Source of the DNA: Cupriavidus taiwanensis
GTDB lineage: Bacteria > Pseudomonadota > Gammaproteobacteria > Burkholderiales > Burkholderiaceae
Assembly (NCBI RefSeq): GCF_900249755.1
Contig: NZ_LT976853.1
Coordinates: 883,376-947,375, forward strand
DNA: 64,000 bases
Reading direction: 5' to 3'
In this document: one piece after another, positions 8,773-17,959 of the stretch
How positions within the stretch are numbered: position 1 is the first letter of the stretch
Layout: the number at the start of each line of letters is the position of its first letter
The notes under the pieces: generated by a model
The model's database searches: none
What the model saw: the letters and a program-made list of their open reading frames with translations, nothing else
What the model was told of the DNA's origin: nothing
Made by a program: the position numbers and the translations under genes

Positions 8773-9285
8773 ATGCCCTTGCTCGAAGAACGCACCCTGA
8801 CGCTGCCCGACGAAGCCGCCACCGCGCGCCTGGGCGCCGCGCTGGCCGCCGCCGTGCAGGCCATGCCGCCGCGCACGGTGCATGTGCAGCTGTCCGGCGA
8901 CCTGGGCGCCGGCAAGACCACGCTGTCGCGCGCCGTGCTGCGCGCGCTGGGCCACGCGGGCAAGGTCCGCAGCCCCACCTACACGCTGTGCGAGCCCTAT
9001 GACGTTGCCCGCGCCGACGGCTCGCCGCTGACGGTCTACCACTTCGACCTGTACCGCTTTGCCGATCCCGAAGAATGGCTCGACGCAGGATTTCGCGACT
9101 GTTTCGCCGAACCGGCCTTCAACCTGGTCGAGTGGCCGGAGAAGGCCGGGCGCCTGCTGGGGGAACCGGACCTGCACGTGTTGCTCCAATCGGACATGGC
9201 CGGCGCCGATGACGCCGGCGAGCGGCGGATCGCGACCTTGCGCGCCTATACTCCCACTGGACTTACCTTGCTGAACGCATGCTGA
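8773..9285 (+). CDS. tsaE: tRNA threonylcarbamoyladenosine biosynthesis ATPase TsaE
   Basis: TsaE is the ATPase of the TsaBDE complex, which makes the t6A37 modification of ANN-decoding tRNAs. The 170-residue protein has the P-loop SGDLGAGKTTLSRAVLRALG, the switch-like region VRSPTYTLCEPY, and the Walker-B-like stretch TVYHFDLYRFADPEEW with FNLVEWPEKAG. The start at ATG 8773 gives the normal length. Its stop overlaps the amiC start by 7 bp, a common beta-proteobacterial tsaE-amiC pairing, so the two are coupled. Confidence 0.96.
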   Translation: MPLLEERTLTLPDEAATARLGAALAAAVQAMPPRTVHVQLSGDLGAGKTTLSRAVLRALGHAGKVRSPTYTLCEPYDVARADGSPLTVYHFDLYRFADPEEWLDAGFRDCFAEPAFNLVEWPEKAGRLLGEPDLHVLLQSDMAGADDAGERRIATLRAYTPTGLTLLNAC

Positions 9286-10793
9286 TCAAGCGACTTGCCA
9301 CCGACCGCCCCGATGGACCCGACGGCCTGCTGCAGGCGCGCCGCAAATGGATGGCGCAGGCGCTGAAGCTGGGCGCCGGCACCGCCGTGCTGACGCTGGC
9401 CGGTCCGCAGATCGCGTTCGGCGCCGGCATCGTCGCGGTGCGCGTGTGGCCGGCCGAGGACTATACCCGCGTCACCATCGAATCCGACTCACCGCTGGCC
9501 GCGGTGCACCAGATGATCCGCGACCCCGACCGGCTGGTGGTGGACATCGACGGCCTGGACCTGTCGCCGACGCTGCGCGAGCTGGTGGCCAAGATCACCC
9601 CGAACGACCCGTATATCCAGACCGTGCGCGTGGGCCAGAACCGGCCGCGCGTGGTGCGCATGGTGTTCGACCTGAAGGAAAACGTGGCGCCGCAGGTGTT
9701 CACGCTGGCGCCGATCGGCAGCTACCGCAACCGGCTGGTGTTCGACCTGTACCCGGTCAACCCGCCCGACCCGCTGTGGAAGCTGGTGCGCGACACCGAG
9801 GAAAAGCAGCGCCGCTTCGCCACCTCCGACCCGGCGCCGGGCGCCGAAGGCATTGCCGGCGCCCCGGCCGGCGCCGAGGAAGACGCCATCGGCGCGCTGG
9901 TGCGCCGCTTCGACGAGAAGGGCGAGGTGCCGCCCACCACCGCGCCGCCGCCGGTGGCCGCAGCCCGGCCCCGGCCGTCCACGCCGTCGGCCTCGCCGGT
10001 GCCGCCGGTGCCCGCCCCGAACGCACCCGTGGTGCCGCCCGTCGCGCGCGACAACCCCACCGCCGAGCGCCCCTTCAAGATGCGCCGCCTGCTGACCGTG
10101 GCGATCGACCCCGGCCATGGCGGCGAAGACCCGGGCGCGATCGGCGCGGCCGGCTCGCGCGAAAAGGACGTGGTGCTGCAGATCGCGCACCGGCTGCGCG
10201 CCAAGATCGATGCGCAGCCCAATATGCGCGCGATGATGACGCGCGACGCCGATTTCTTCGTGCCGCTGAACGTGCGCGTGCAGAAGGCGCGCCGCGTGCA
10301 GGCCGACCTGTTCGTGTCGATCCACGCCGATGCCTTCCTGTCGCCCGAGGCGCGCGGCGCGTCGGTGTTCGCGCTGTCCGAGCGCGGCGCGTCGAGTACC
10401 GCGGCGCGCTGGCTGGCCAACAAGGAAAACGCCTCCGACCTGATCGGCGGCGCCAACATGGGCAACAAGGATGCGCAGGTGGCGCGCGTGCTGCTGGACC
10501 TGTCGACCACCGCGCAGATCAACGACAGCCTGCAGGTCGGCAAGGCCGTGCTGGGCGAGATCGGCGGCATCAACAAGCTGCACAAGGCGCGCGTCGAACA
10601 GGCCGGGTTTGCCGTGCTGAAAGCCCCGGACATTCCGTCGATCCTGATCGAGACCGCCTTCATCAGCAACCCGGAAGAAGAGCGCAAGCTCAACGACAAC
10701 GCGCACCAGGAGCAGCTGGCCAATGCCATCCTGAAGGGGATCCGGGCGTATTTTGCAAGGAATCCGCCGTTGTCGAAGAATCCGTCGGTTTGA
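9279..10793 (+). CDS. amiC: N-acetylmuramoyl-L-alanine amidase AmiC (Tat-exported)
   Basis: A 504-residue periplasmic zinc amidase that cleaves peptide stems from peptidoglycan during septum splitting. The N terminus carries a twin-arginine signal (RRKWMAQALKLGAG followed by a hydrophobic stretch). An AMIN domain (about residues 45-150) targets the septum. A proline/alanine-rich linker (about 195-255) leads to the Amidase_3 domain with zinc motifs IDPGHGGEDPGAIG, SIHADAF and the late glutamate in ILIETAFISNPEEE. A terminator hairpin begins 16 bp after the stop. The Tat route fits E. coli AmiC. Confidence 0.95.
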   Translation: MLIKRLATDRPDGPDGLLQARRKWMAQALKLGAGTAVLTLAGPQIAFGAGIVAVRVWPAEDYTRVTIESDSPLAAVHQMIRDPDRLVVDIDGLDLSPTLRELVAKITPNDPYIQTVRVGQNRPRVVRMVFDLKENVAPQVFTLAPIGSYRNRLVFDLYPVNPPDPLWKLVRDTEEKQRRFATSDPAPGAEGIAGAPAGAEEDAIGALVRRFDEKGEVPPTTAPPPVAAARPRPSTPSASPVPPVPAPNAPVVPPVARDNPTAERPFKMRRLLTVAIDPGHGGEDPGAIGAAGSREKDVVLQIAHRLRAKIDAQPNMRAMMTRDADFFVPLNVRVQKARRVQADLFVSIHADAFLSPEARGASVFALSERGASSTAARWLANKENASDLIGGANMGNKDAQVARVLLDLSTTAQINDSLQVGKAVLGEIGGINKLHKARVEQAGFAVLKAPDIPSILIETAFISNPEEERKLNDNAHQEQLANAILKGIRAYFARNPPLSKNPSV

Positions 10794-10809
10794 GGTTTCG
10801 GCGGGCGTG

Positions 10810-10843
10810 AAAAAACCGGGGCGTGCCCCGGTTTTTTGTTTTT
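10810..10843 (+). terminator. Rho-independent terminator after amiC
   Basis: A stem aaaaaaccggggc / gccccggtttttt with a 2-nt apex (13 bp if fully paired) is followed by further T residues. It lies 16 bp past the amiC stop and is symmetric enough to work in both directions. Confidence 0.93.
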
Positions 10844-10863
10844 CCGCTGCCGCTTGCAGCAAG

Positions 10864-11015
10864 CTCCCCTCTCCCGCGCGCGGGAGAGGGGTGGGGGTGA
10901 GGGCCGGAGTGTCAAAGGCTGACGTCCGTGGGTTAAAACCATTGGCCCCGCTTGAAGTGGTTCCTAGCTAAACCACCCCTCACCCCGGTCCCTCTCCCCC
11001 TGAGGGGAGAGGGAG
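10864..11015. repeat. Second REPIN-like inverted pair
   Basis: A REP palindrome at 10866-10891 (ctctcccgc..gcgggagag) has the gggtgaggg tail pointing right. A diverged opposite-facing copy lies at about 10976-11015, starting cccctcacccc. About 70 bp lie between them. This is the same family and arrangement as at 1779-1912. It fills the gap between the amiC terminator and the convergent transporter gene. Confidence 0.8.
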
Positions 11016-11085
11016 AACACCTTGCTTAGGCTAGTTCGGGCGGCTTTGGCGCACCCAAAGACGTTGGCTTCGTTTCTTGGTTTCC

Positions 11086-12111
11086 TCACGCCCGCGCCGC
11101 GGCCTGGTCTTCCAGCAGCGCATCGCGGTTGGCATAGCGCGACGCGATCACCGAGCATACGATCAGCTGCAGCTGGTGATAGACCATCAGCGGCAGCACC
11201 AGCAGGCCCAGTGCCGGATGGCCGGCAAACAGGATCTTGGCCATCGGGATGCCGTTGGCCAGGCTCTTCTTCGAGCCGCAGAACACCGCGGTGATCTCGT
11301 CCTCGACCGAAAAGCCGAGCCGGCGCGCGGTCAGCGTGGTGAAGCCCAGCACCACGAACAGCAGCACCGCGGCAATCCCCATCACCGCGCCGATGGTCTG
11401 CCACTGGTACTGCTGCCACAGGCCTTCGGCGGTGGCGTCGCAGAACGACGAATAGACGATCAGCACGATCACGCCGCGGTCGATCTTGTTGGTGATGTGC
11501 TTTTTCTTCGCCAGCCAGCTGCCGATCAGCGGACGCAGCAGCTGCCCCAGCGCGAACGGCAGCAGCAGTTGCAGCGCCACGCCGGTCAGCGCCTTGCCCA
11601 GCGGCATCGACGCGCCGCTGGCGCTGATCACCAGCCCCATCAGCAGCGGCGTCACCAGCATGCCGATCAGGCCCGAGATGGTGGCGTTGAAGATCGCGCC
11701 CGAGACATTGCCGCGCGCCATCGAGGTCATGGCCACCGACGACGACACCGTCGACGGCAGCGCGCACAGGAAGAACACGCCCAGCAGCAGGTCGGCCGGC
11801 AGCGTATTGCGCAGCGACAGCATCAGCAGCGCGCCCACCACCGGGAACACCACGTAGGTGAAGACCTGCACGAACACATGCAGGCGCCAGTGCTTGGCGC
11901 CCGCCACCAGCTTGTCGCGCGACAGCGCCGCGCCGTGCAGGAAGAACACCAGCGCCACGCCCAGGCTGGTGACCACGCCCAGTTGCAGCGGGCCGTCGCC
12001 GGTGCCGAGTTCCGGCGCGGCCAGCGCGATGGCGATGGCGGTCAGCATGACGAGCACAAAGCCGTCGATCAGGTCATAGAGTTTCTTGAGATTGCGGACA
12101 ATACGGGACAT
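11086..12111 (-). CDS. Bile-acid:sodium-symporter-like (BASS/SBF-like) transporter
   Basis: A 341-residue polytopic membrane protein with about ten helices. It resembles the SBF-like branch of the bile acid/Na+ symporter superfamily (E. coli YfeH type). Supporting stretches are FFLHGAALSRDKLVAG, FFLCALPSTVSSSVAMTSMA (family-typical CALPSTV..S) and the helix-break region CGSKKSLANGIPMAKILF. The substrate is unknown. A LysR regulator is divergently transcribed 104 bp away and probably controls it. Confidence 0.88.
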   Translation of the reverse strand: MSRIVRNLKKLYDLIDGFVLVMLTAIAIALAAPELGTGDGPLQLGVVTSLGVALVFFLHGAALSRDKLVAGAKHWRLHVFVQVFTYVVFPVVGALLMLSLRNTLPADLLLGVFFLCALPSTVSSSVAMTSMARGNVSGAIFNATISGLIGMLVTPLLMGLVISASGASMPLGKALTGVALQLLLPFALGQLLRPLIGSWLAKKKHITNKIDRGVIVLIVYSSFCDATAEGLWQQYQWQTIGAVMGIAAVLLFVVLGFTTLTARRLGFSVEDEITAVFCGSKKSLANGIPMAKILFAGHPALGLLVLPLMVYHQLQLIVCSVIASRYANRDALLEDQAAARA

Positions 12112-12215
12112 GACTGCGGGTGGAATCCTGCGCTGTTAGGGTTTTGCCTAGTATTGGACGCCAGCCGGGTCTAGAATGCAAATTCATTTATAGAATCTAT
12201 TTATCCGGTTGTTGC

Positions 12216-13133
12216 ATGAATTACACATTGCGGCAGTTGCGTGTGTTCCTGGCGGTGGCCAACAGCGGCGGCTTCAGCCGCGCCGCGGACGCCGTCGGAC
12301 TGACCCAGCCGGCGGTCAGCCGCGGCGTGGCCGAGCTGGAAGATGCGCTCGGCGTGCGCCTGCTGGACCGCACCACGCGCGAAGTGGTGCTGACCGAAGC
12401 CGGCCATGCGCTGGCGCCCGCGCTGGAGCGCCTGCTCGGGCAACTGGACGACACGCTCGAGGAAACCCGCCAGCTGGGTGAGCGCTATCGCGGCCGCGTG
12501 GTGATAGCCGGTGCGCCGACGATCTCGGCCCGGCTGATGCCGCTCTACGTGGCCGCCTGTGCCGCGCAATACCCGGAAATCCGCCTGACCGTGCGCGACA
12601 ACGTCCAGGCCGACGGGCTGGAGCAGGTCCGCGCCGGCGCGGTGGACTTCGGCGTGCTGATCGACCCGCTGGTGCGCGACGGGCTGCTGGTGGCACCGGT
12701 GGCGACCGACCCGTTCTGCTTTGTCTGCCGGCGCGACCATCCGCTGGCGCAGGCCGAATCGGTGCCGTGGTCGGCGCTGCATGGCATGCCGCTGGTGCTG
12801 CTGGACTTTGCCTCGGGCAGCCGCCCGCTGATCGACCGCGTGTTCGGCCGCCACGGCGTGGTGCCGCAGGTGGTGCAGGAGCTGGGCCATTCGGCCAGCG
12901 TGTTCGGCATGGTCGAGGCCGGCATCGGCGCGTCGGTGCTGCCGTCGTTCTCGCTGCCGCTGCCGGCGGCGTCGCCGCTGGTGTGGCGCCCGCTGGTGCC
13001 GCGCGAGGAGCGCAGCATCGTCATGGTGCGGCGCGAGGACCGCTCGCTGTCGCCGGCCGCGGCGGCGGTGTGGGAGCTGGTGCGGCGCCTGACCGTGCGG
13101 GCCGAGGCGCCGGCGGTCAGCGCGGCGGCCTGA
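12216..13133 (+). CDS. LysR-family transcriptional regulator
   Basis: A 305-residue LysR regulator. The winged HTH lies at residues 1-60 (LRQLRVFLAVANSGGFSRAA, then TQPAVSRGVAELEDALGVRL) and the periplasmic-binding-like effector domain from about 90. The start at ATG 12216 gives the standard MNYTLRQLRVF opening. The 104-bp gap to the divergent BASS transporter is AT-richer than the surroundings (about 12180-12205), as expected for a shared operator region. Regulation of the transporter is inferred from this arrangement. Confidence 0.93.
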   Translation: MNYTLRQLRVFLAVANSGGFSRAADAVGLTQPAVSRGVAELEDALGVRLLDRTTREVVLTEAGHALAPALERLLGQLDDTLEETRQLGERYRGRVVIAGAPTISARLMPLYVAACAAQYPEIRLTVRDNVQADGLEQVRAGAVDFGVLIDPLVRDGLLVAPVATDPFCFVCRRDHPLAQAESVPWSALHGMPLVLLDFASGSRPLIDRVFGRHGVVPQVVQELGHSASVFGMVEAGIGASVLPSFSLPLPAASPLVWRPLVPREERSIVMVRREDRSLSPAAAAVWELVRRLTVRAEAPAVSAAA

Positions 13134-13148
13134 GCCGGCAGCGTCCGG

Positions 13149-13928
13149 TCACCGCGCGGTGACCATCACCGCTTCCAGCTCGAAGCTGCCGTCGGCCTGC
13201 ACGCGATAGTGCTCGCACACTTCCGCGGGCGCCACCCGCCACAGGTGGCGGATCGCCTCCACCGCCACCGCAGGCGTGCGCATGCGTTGCACCCAGCTGT
13301 CGAACTCGATGCCGATGCGCCAGGTTTCGGAGACGGCAATGCCGTGCGCGGCAAAACCCGCGGCTTCGAACATCGCCCGCCACGCCGCCGGGGTGTAGTC
13401 GCGCACGTGCGAGGGATCGCGCAGCAGCTCGACCGATTGCAGCCACGTGTCGCGCAGCGGGTCCGGCGCGCCGGCAATATCGATCAGCACCACCTTGCCG
13501 CCGGGCTTGAGCACGCGGCGGATTTCGGCCAGCGCGGCCGGCACGTCGCGCCAGTGGTGCGCGCTCATGCGCGACACCACCGCGCAGAAGCTGGCATCGT
13601 CGAACGGCAGTTGCTCGGCCGCGCCCTGGCGGGTGCGCAGGTTGGCCAGCCCGCGCTCGCGCGCGGCGGCGTCGACCACGGCAAGCATGTCGGCCGACAG
13701 GTCGTACGCGGTGACCTCGCCCGCCACCGCCGCGGCGGCAAAGCTGGCATGGCCGGCGCCGCAGCCCAGGTCGAGCACGCGGCTGCGCGGGCGGTTGGCC
13801 GCGGGGATCAGCGCGGCCAGTTCGTCCTTCAGTTGCTGCAGGTCCGCGCCGCTGGCGTGGACCGCGCTGGTGAGATAGGCGCTGGCGGTGGCGCCGAACT
13901 GGGCGGCGACGAGTTCCTGTTGCTGCAT
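13149..13928 (-). CDS. Class I SAM-dependent methyltransferase
   Basis: A 259-residue methyltransferase of the UbiE/BioC-like type. SAM-binding motif I is VLDLGCGAGHASFAAA, the acidic motif II follows at VTAYDLSADML, then EQLPFDDASF and LKPGGKVVLIDIAG. The acceptor is unknown. It is convergent with the LysR gene (15-bp gap) and divergent from the XRE regulator gene (166-bp gap), which may control it. The start at ATG 13928 gives the typical MQQQELVAAQFG entry; a longer frame upstream lacks family sequence. Confidence 0.9.
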   Translation of the reverse strand: MQQQELVAAQFGATASAYLTSAVHASGADLQQLKDELAALIPAANRPRSRVLDLGCGAGHASFAAAAVAGEVTAYDLSADMLAVVDAAARERGLANLRTRQGAAEQLPFDDASFCAVVSRMSAHHWRDVPAALAEIRRVLKPGGKVVLIDIAGAPDPLRDTWLQSVELLRDPSHVRDYTPAAWRAMFEAAGFAAHGIAVSETWRIGIEFDSWVQRMRTPAVAVEAIRHLWRVAPAEVCEHYRVQADGSFELEAVMVTAR

Positions 13929-14094
13929 GGTGCTGGGCTCCTTGGGCCGCGGCCGGGTGAGCAGGGGTGAGGCCCGGCCGGCGGTCTTGTTGTTGGGGGG
14001 GCTTGCCCGCGAGGCGGGTTCGGCATACTGTAGGCGGGCCGTTTTCCCGGTACAAGTCACCGCTTTATCCTGGTATAAGCGCCACCAGCCTGCC

Positions 14095-14907
14095 ATGCCG
14101 CCACGCGAACAGCCGTCAGATCCCCCGTCCGCCTCGCCACCCTCGCGCGAAGCCGTGCTCGGCGCCTTCCTGCGCGCGCACCGCGAACGCCTGGCACCGG
14201 CCGACGTGGGCCTGGCCCCCGGCCAGCGCCGCCGCACGCCCGGCCTGCGCCGCGAGGAAGTTGCGCAGCTGGCGGGCCTGAGCACCACCTGGGTGACATG
14301 GCTGGAGCAGGGCCGGCCGGTGGCACTGTCGGCGCGCGCGCTGGCCAGCCTGGCCGCGGTGCTGCGGCTGTCGCGCGCCGAGCGCGCCTACCTGTTCGAG
14401 CTGGCCGGCCGGCGCGACCCGCAGCACGCCGCCGGCGAGCCAGTGCCGCCCGCGGTGCTGGCGAGCGTGCATGCCATCGGCGGACCGGCTTACCTGCTCG
14501 ACCGCCAATGGACCGCGCTGGCCTGGAACGCCGCGGCCGCGGACCTGTTCACCGGCTGGCTCGACGCCGCCAGCACCGAGCGCAACCTGCTGCGCGCGAT
14601 GTTCCTGTCGCCGGCGCTGCAGGCCCTGGTGCAAGACTGGCCGCACCGCGCCGCGCGGCTGGTGGCCGAATTCCGCGCGCACAGCATCCGCCATGCAGAC
14701 GCGGCGCCGACGCGGGCATTGATCGAGGGATTGATGGCAGAGAGCGCGGACTTCCGCGCTGCCTGGCTGTCGCAGGACGTCGAAGACCGCGAGGGCGGGC
14801 GCCGCGGCTTTCGCCATCCGCGCCAGGGCGCGCTGCAGTTCGAGCAGCTGACGCTGGTGCCGGCGGCGGCGCCGGGGTTGATGCTGGTGATGCTGCTGCC
14901 CGGCTGA
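14095..14907 (+). CDS. XRE-family regulator with MmyB-like ligand-binding domain
   Basis: A 270-residue regulator with an N-terminal XRE helix-turn-helix (GLRREEVAQLAGLSTTWVTW LEQG region, about residues 45-75). A MmyB-like PAS-type ligand-binding domain follows, recognisable from PAYLLDRQWTALAWNAAAAD and the repeated acidic/aromatic pattern typical of these actinobacterial and proteobacterial repressors. Such regulators commonly control an adjacent divergent dehydrogenase or methyltransferase gene, here the methyltransferase ending at 13149. The start is ATG 14095; an upstream in-frame extension has no family similarity. Confidence 0.9.
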   Translation: MPPREQPSDPPSASPPSREAVLGAFLRAHRERLAPADVGLAPGQRRRTPGLRREEVAQLAGLSTTWVTWLEQGRPVALSARALASLAAVLRLSRAERAYLFELAGRRDPQHAAGEPVPPAVLASVHAIGGPAYLLDRQWTALAWNAAAADLFTGWLDAASTERNLLRAMFLSPALQALVQDWPHRAARLVAEFRAHSIRHADAAPTRALIEGLMAESADFRAAWLSQDVEDREGGRRGFRHPRQGALQFEQLTLVPAAAPGLMLVMLLPG

Positions 14908-14925
14908 GCGGGCAGCCGCCGGTCC

Positions 14926-15684
14926 TTACTTGGGCTGCATCCGGATCGCGCCGTCCAGGCGGATCACTTCGCCGTTGAGCATGGGGTTCTCGATGATCGA
15001 GCGCGCCAGCTTCGCATACTCGGCGGGCCGGCCCAGCCGCGACGGGAACGGCACCATCTTGCCCAGCGCGTCCTGCACCTCCTGCGGCATGCCCAGCAGC
15101 ATCGGCGTCTCGAAGATGCCCGGGGCGATGGTCATGCAGCGCACGCCGTCGCGCGCCAGGTCGCGCGCGATCGCCAGCGTCATCGCCACCACGCCGCCCT
15201 TGGACGCGGCATAGGCCGCCTGCCCGATCTGCCCGTCGAAGGCCGCCACCGATGCGGTATTGATGATCACGCCGCGCTCGCCCTCGCTGTCCGGCGCGTT
15301 CTGCACCATCGCCGCGGCCGCCAGCCGGATCATGTTGAAGGTGCCGACCAGGTTGATGCGGATGGTCTTGTCGAAGGCATCGAGCGGATGCGGGCCGTTC
15401 TTGCCGACGGTCTTGTTGGCGGTGGCGATGCCGGCGCAGTTGACCAGGCCGGCAAGGCGGCCAAGCGACTGCGCCGCGGCGACCACGGCCTGGCCGTCGG
15501 CTTCCGAGGTCACATCGCAGCGCACGAACCGGCCGCCGGTCTCGGCCGCCAGCGCCTGGCCGGCGGCCTCGTTCAGGTCGGCAATGACGACCCTGGCCCC
15601 GCCTTCGGCGAGCAGGCGGGCCGTACCCGCGCCAAGGCCGGAGGCGCCGCCGGTGACGATGAATACGTTGTCCTTGATTTCCAC
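14926..15684 (-). CDS. Short-chain dehydrogenase, 3-hydroxyacyl-CoA dehydrogenase type 2-like
   Basis: A 252-residue SDR with the NAD-binding motif [15 protein letters not shown], the NCAG motif and the catalytic Ser/Tyr/Lys ([23 protein letters not shown]). The sequence resembles HSD17B10-type 3-hydroxy-2-methylbutyryl-CoA / 3-hydroxyacyl-CoA dehydrogenases of isoleucine and fatty acid breakdown. The start codon is GTG (15684), preceded by a strong Shine-Dalgarno (GAGGAG). Upstream are a good sigma-70 promoter and a LiuR-like operator overlapping the expected transcription start, which supports a role in branched-chain acyl-CoA catabolism. The exact substrate is inferred. Confidence 0.9.
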   Translation of the reverse strand: MEIKDNVFIVTGGASGLGAGTARLLAEGGARVVIADLNEAAGQALAAETGGRFVRCDVTSEADGQAVVAAAQSLGRLAGLVNCAGIATANKTVGKNGPHPLDAFDKTIRINLVGTFNMIRLAAAAMVQNAPDSEGERGVIINTASVAAFDGQIGQAAYAASKGGVVAMTLAIARDLARDGVRCMTIAPGIFETPMLLGMPQEVQDALGKMVPFPSRLGRPAEYAKLARSIIENPMLNGEVIRLDGAIRMQPK

Positions 15685-15711
15685 GGTTTTGTCTCCTCGG
15701 TGTGATTTCCG

Positions 15712-15727
15712 TTTACGTAAACGTTAA
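15712..15727. promoter_or_regulatory. LiuR-like operator (tttacgtaaacgttaa)
   Basis: This 16-bp site consists of half-sites TTTACGT and ACGTTAA (one mismatch to the perfect inverted repeat) spaced by AA. It contains a perfect 14-bp palindrome cgtttacgtaaacg at 15710-15723. It sits directly after the -10 element of the SDR promoter, a repressor position. It resembles the motif I remember for LiuR, a MerR-family regulator of branched-chain amino acid degradation in proteobacteria. Confidence 0.65.
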
Positions 15728-15729
15728 GT

Positions 15730-15757
15730 ATTGTACGGAGGCCGGGACGATGTGCAA
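15730..15757 (-). promoter_or_regulatory. Sigma-70 promoter of the SDR gene
   Basis: On the minus strand, -35 TTGCAC (15752-15757) and -10 TACAAT (15730-15735) are separated by 16 bp. They lie 46-73 bp upstream of the GTG start at 15684. The LiuR-like operator lies immediately downstream. Confidence 0.65.
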
Positions 15758-15822
15758 GGGCCACGGGGGAAATCGGGGCGGCGGTGAGCTTAAGCACCTA
15801 TGCGCGCCGCAACGGGCGGAAT

Positions 15823-15847
15823 AAAAAAGCGGCCCGAAGGCCGCTTT
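15823..15847 (-). terminator. Rho-independent terminator of adk
   Basis: A 9-bp stem aaagcggcc / ggccgcttt with the stable tetraloop cgaa has a T-run on the minus strand downstream (aaaaaa at 15823-15828 on plus). It lies 29 bp past the adk stop. Confidence 0.92.
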
Positions 15848-15875
15848 CACTTACTGGCAATGTCCAGCGAGTCGA

Positions 15876-16541
<666 letters not shown>

Positions 16542-16934
16542 TTACGGGTCCTCAGAGTTTTTAATCCGGTATGGCGGGAGATCAGAAGGAGGGTAACGCC
16601 GTAACTTGACGCGAGACTGACTGCGGTCCCGGTGCGCGCTGACTGCGTTCAGCGCGGGCACGGCTCAGGCGTACCCACGCGGTCGGCCGGCGGCGGCTGC
16701 CAGGGGGATGGCGGCGCGGCGCACCGGACGGGCTCTATCTTTATCTCCCCACCGAGCCTTGGCCGGCGGCGCGATTGCTCGTGCCAGCGGGGCGGCTCTG
16801 TATCGGCAAGCATTATGCCATGAGGCCGGGGCGATTCGGCCCGAAATCGGCCCCCCGGTTCAGGTTGCAGCAGAATCAACCTGAGCGGGCAGGCGCCCGC
16901 CGGGGCGCCCAGGGGGTGCCTCGGAAGGTGCCTG
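16542..16934. other. 393-bp gap between kdsB and adk
   Basis: GC-rich non-coding sequence upstream of adk. A Shine-Dalgarno (gagga on the minus strand) precedes the adk start. I see short GC-rich self-complementary patches near 16885-16915 but no T-run, and no convincing -35/-10 pair. It presumably holds the adk promoter. Confidence 0.5.
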
Positions 16935-17744
16935 TCAGGGCCCTTCCTGGGCCATCGACTGCGCCCACAGCGCGCGCACCCGCTCGAGGTCGGCCTGGGT
17001 GTCGACGCCGGGCGCGGGCGCGGCGGCGGTCTGCATCACGGCGATGCGCTCGCCGTGCCACATCGCGCGCAGCTGCTCCAGCGCCTCGGTCTGCTCCAGC
17101 GGCGCTGCCGCCAGCGTGGGGAAGCGGCGCAGGAAGCCGGCGCGATACGCGTACAGGCCGATATGGCGCAGCACCGGCATGGCCGGCAGCGGCACCTGGG
17201 CCAGCGCGGCGGGCACCGCCGGCACACCGGACCAGGCGTCGCGCGCCCACGGAATCGGCGCGCGCGAGAAATACATCGCGCGGCCGGCGGCGTCGCACAC
17301 CACCTTGACCACGTTGGGGTTGAACACCTCGGCGCTGTCGTGCAGCGGATGCGCCGCGGTGGCGATGGCGCAGTCGGCGTGGCGCGCCAGGTGCAGCGCC
17401 ACCTCGTCGATCAGCGCCGGCTCGATCAGCGGCTCGTCGCCCTGCACGTTGACGACGATGGCGTCGTCGGCCAGGCCCAGTTGCGCCGCGACCTCGGCCA
17501 GGCGGTCGGTGCCGGAGGGGTGGTCGGCGCGGGTCAGCACGGCTTCGATGCCGTGCGCGGCGCAGGCCTGCGCCACCGCGGGCGCGTCGGTGGCGACCAC
17601 GGTGCGCTGCGCCGACGACGCATGCGCGCGTTCGGCCACGCGCACCACCATCGGGCGCCCGCCGATATCGGCCAGGGGCTTGTCGGGCAGGCGCGTCGAC
17701 GCCAGCCGCGCGGGAATGACGACCGTAAACGCGGGAAGGGTCAT
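16935..17744 (-). CDS. kdsB: 3-deoxy-manno-octulosonate cytidylyltransferase
   Basis: KdsB activates Kdo as CMP-Kdo for lipid A-core synthesis in the cytoplasm. The 269-residue protein opens [20 protein letters not shown] (CTP-binding signature). It continues with [16 protein letters not shown], the [12 protein letters not shown] motif, and [16 protein letters not shown] (metal-binding). [16 protein letters not shown] near the C terminus is also diagnostic. The start at ATG 17744 lies 11 bp after the Trm112 gene, in one LPS-related operon with lpxK. Confidence 0.97.
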   Translation of the reverse strand: MTLPAFTVVIPARLASTRLPDKPLADIGGRPMVVRVAERAHASSAQRTVVATDAPAVAQACAAHGIEAVLTRADHPSGTDRLAEVAAQLGLADDAIVVNVQGDEPLIEPALIDEVALHLARHADCAIATAAHPLHDSAEVFNPNVVKVVCDAAGRAMYFSRAPIPWARDAWSGVPAVPAALAQVPLPAMPVLRHIGLYAYRAGFLRRFPTLAAAPLEQTEALEQLRAMWHGERIAVMQTAAAPAPGVDTQADLERVRALWAQSMAQEGP

Positions 17745-17755
17745 GGCCGCGCTGC

Positions 17756-17959
17756 TCAGTTGCCTGCCGGCGCGTCCGGATCGACGACGCGGCCCGGCAC
17801 CGACTGGCGGGCCTCGTCGGCCAGCATCACGGGGATGCCGTCGCGGATCGGGTAGGCCAGCTTGTCGGCGTGGCAGATCAGCTCCTGCGCGGCGCGGTCG
17901 TATTCCAGCTTGCCCTTGCACAGCGGGCAGACCAGGATTTCAAGCAGCCGGTTGTCCAT
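17756..17959 (-). CDS. Trm112-family small zinc protein (YcaR-like)
   Basis: A 67-residue protein of the Trm112/UPF0434 family, starting [17 protein letters not shown] with a CPLC zinc-type motif and containing [13 protein letters not shown]. In eukaryotes and archaea Trm112 activates methyltransferases; the bacterial role is unknown, though it is very often located between lpxK and kdsB as here. Its start overlaps the lpxK 3' end by 20 bp. Only one CxxC is present. Confidence 0.93.
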   Translation of the reverse strand: MDNRLLEILVCPLCKGKLEYDRAAQELICHADKLAYPIRDGIPVMLADEARQSVPGRVVDPDAPAGN

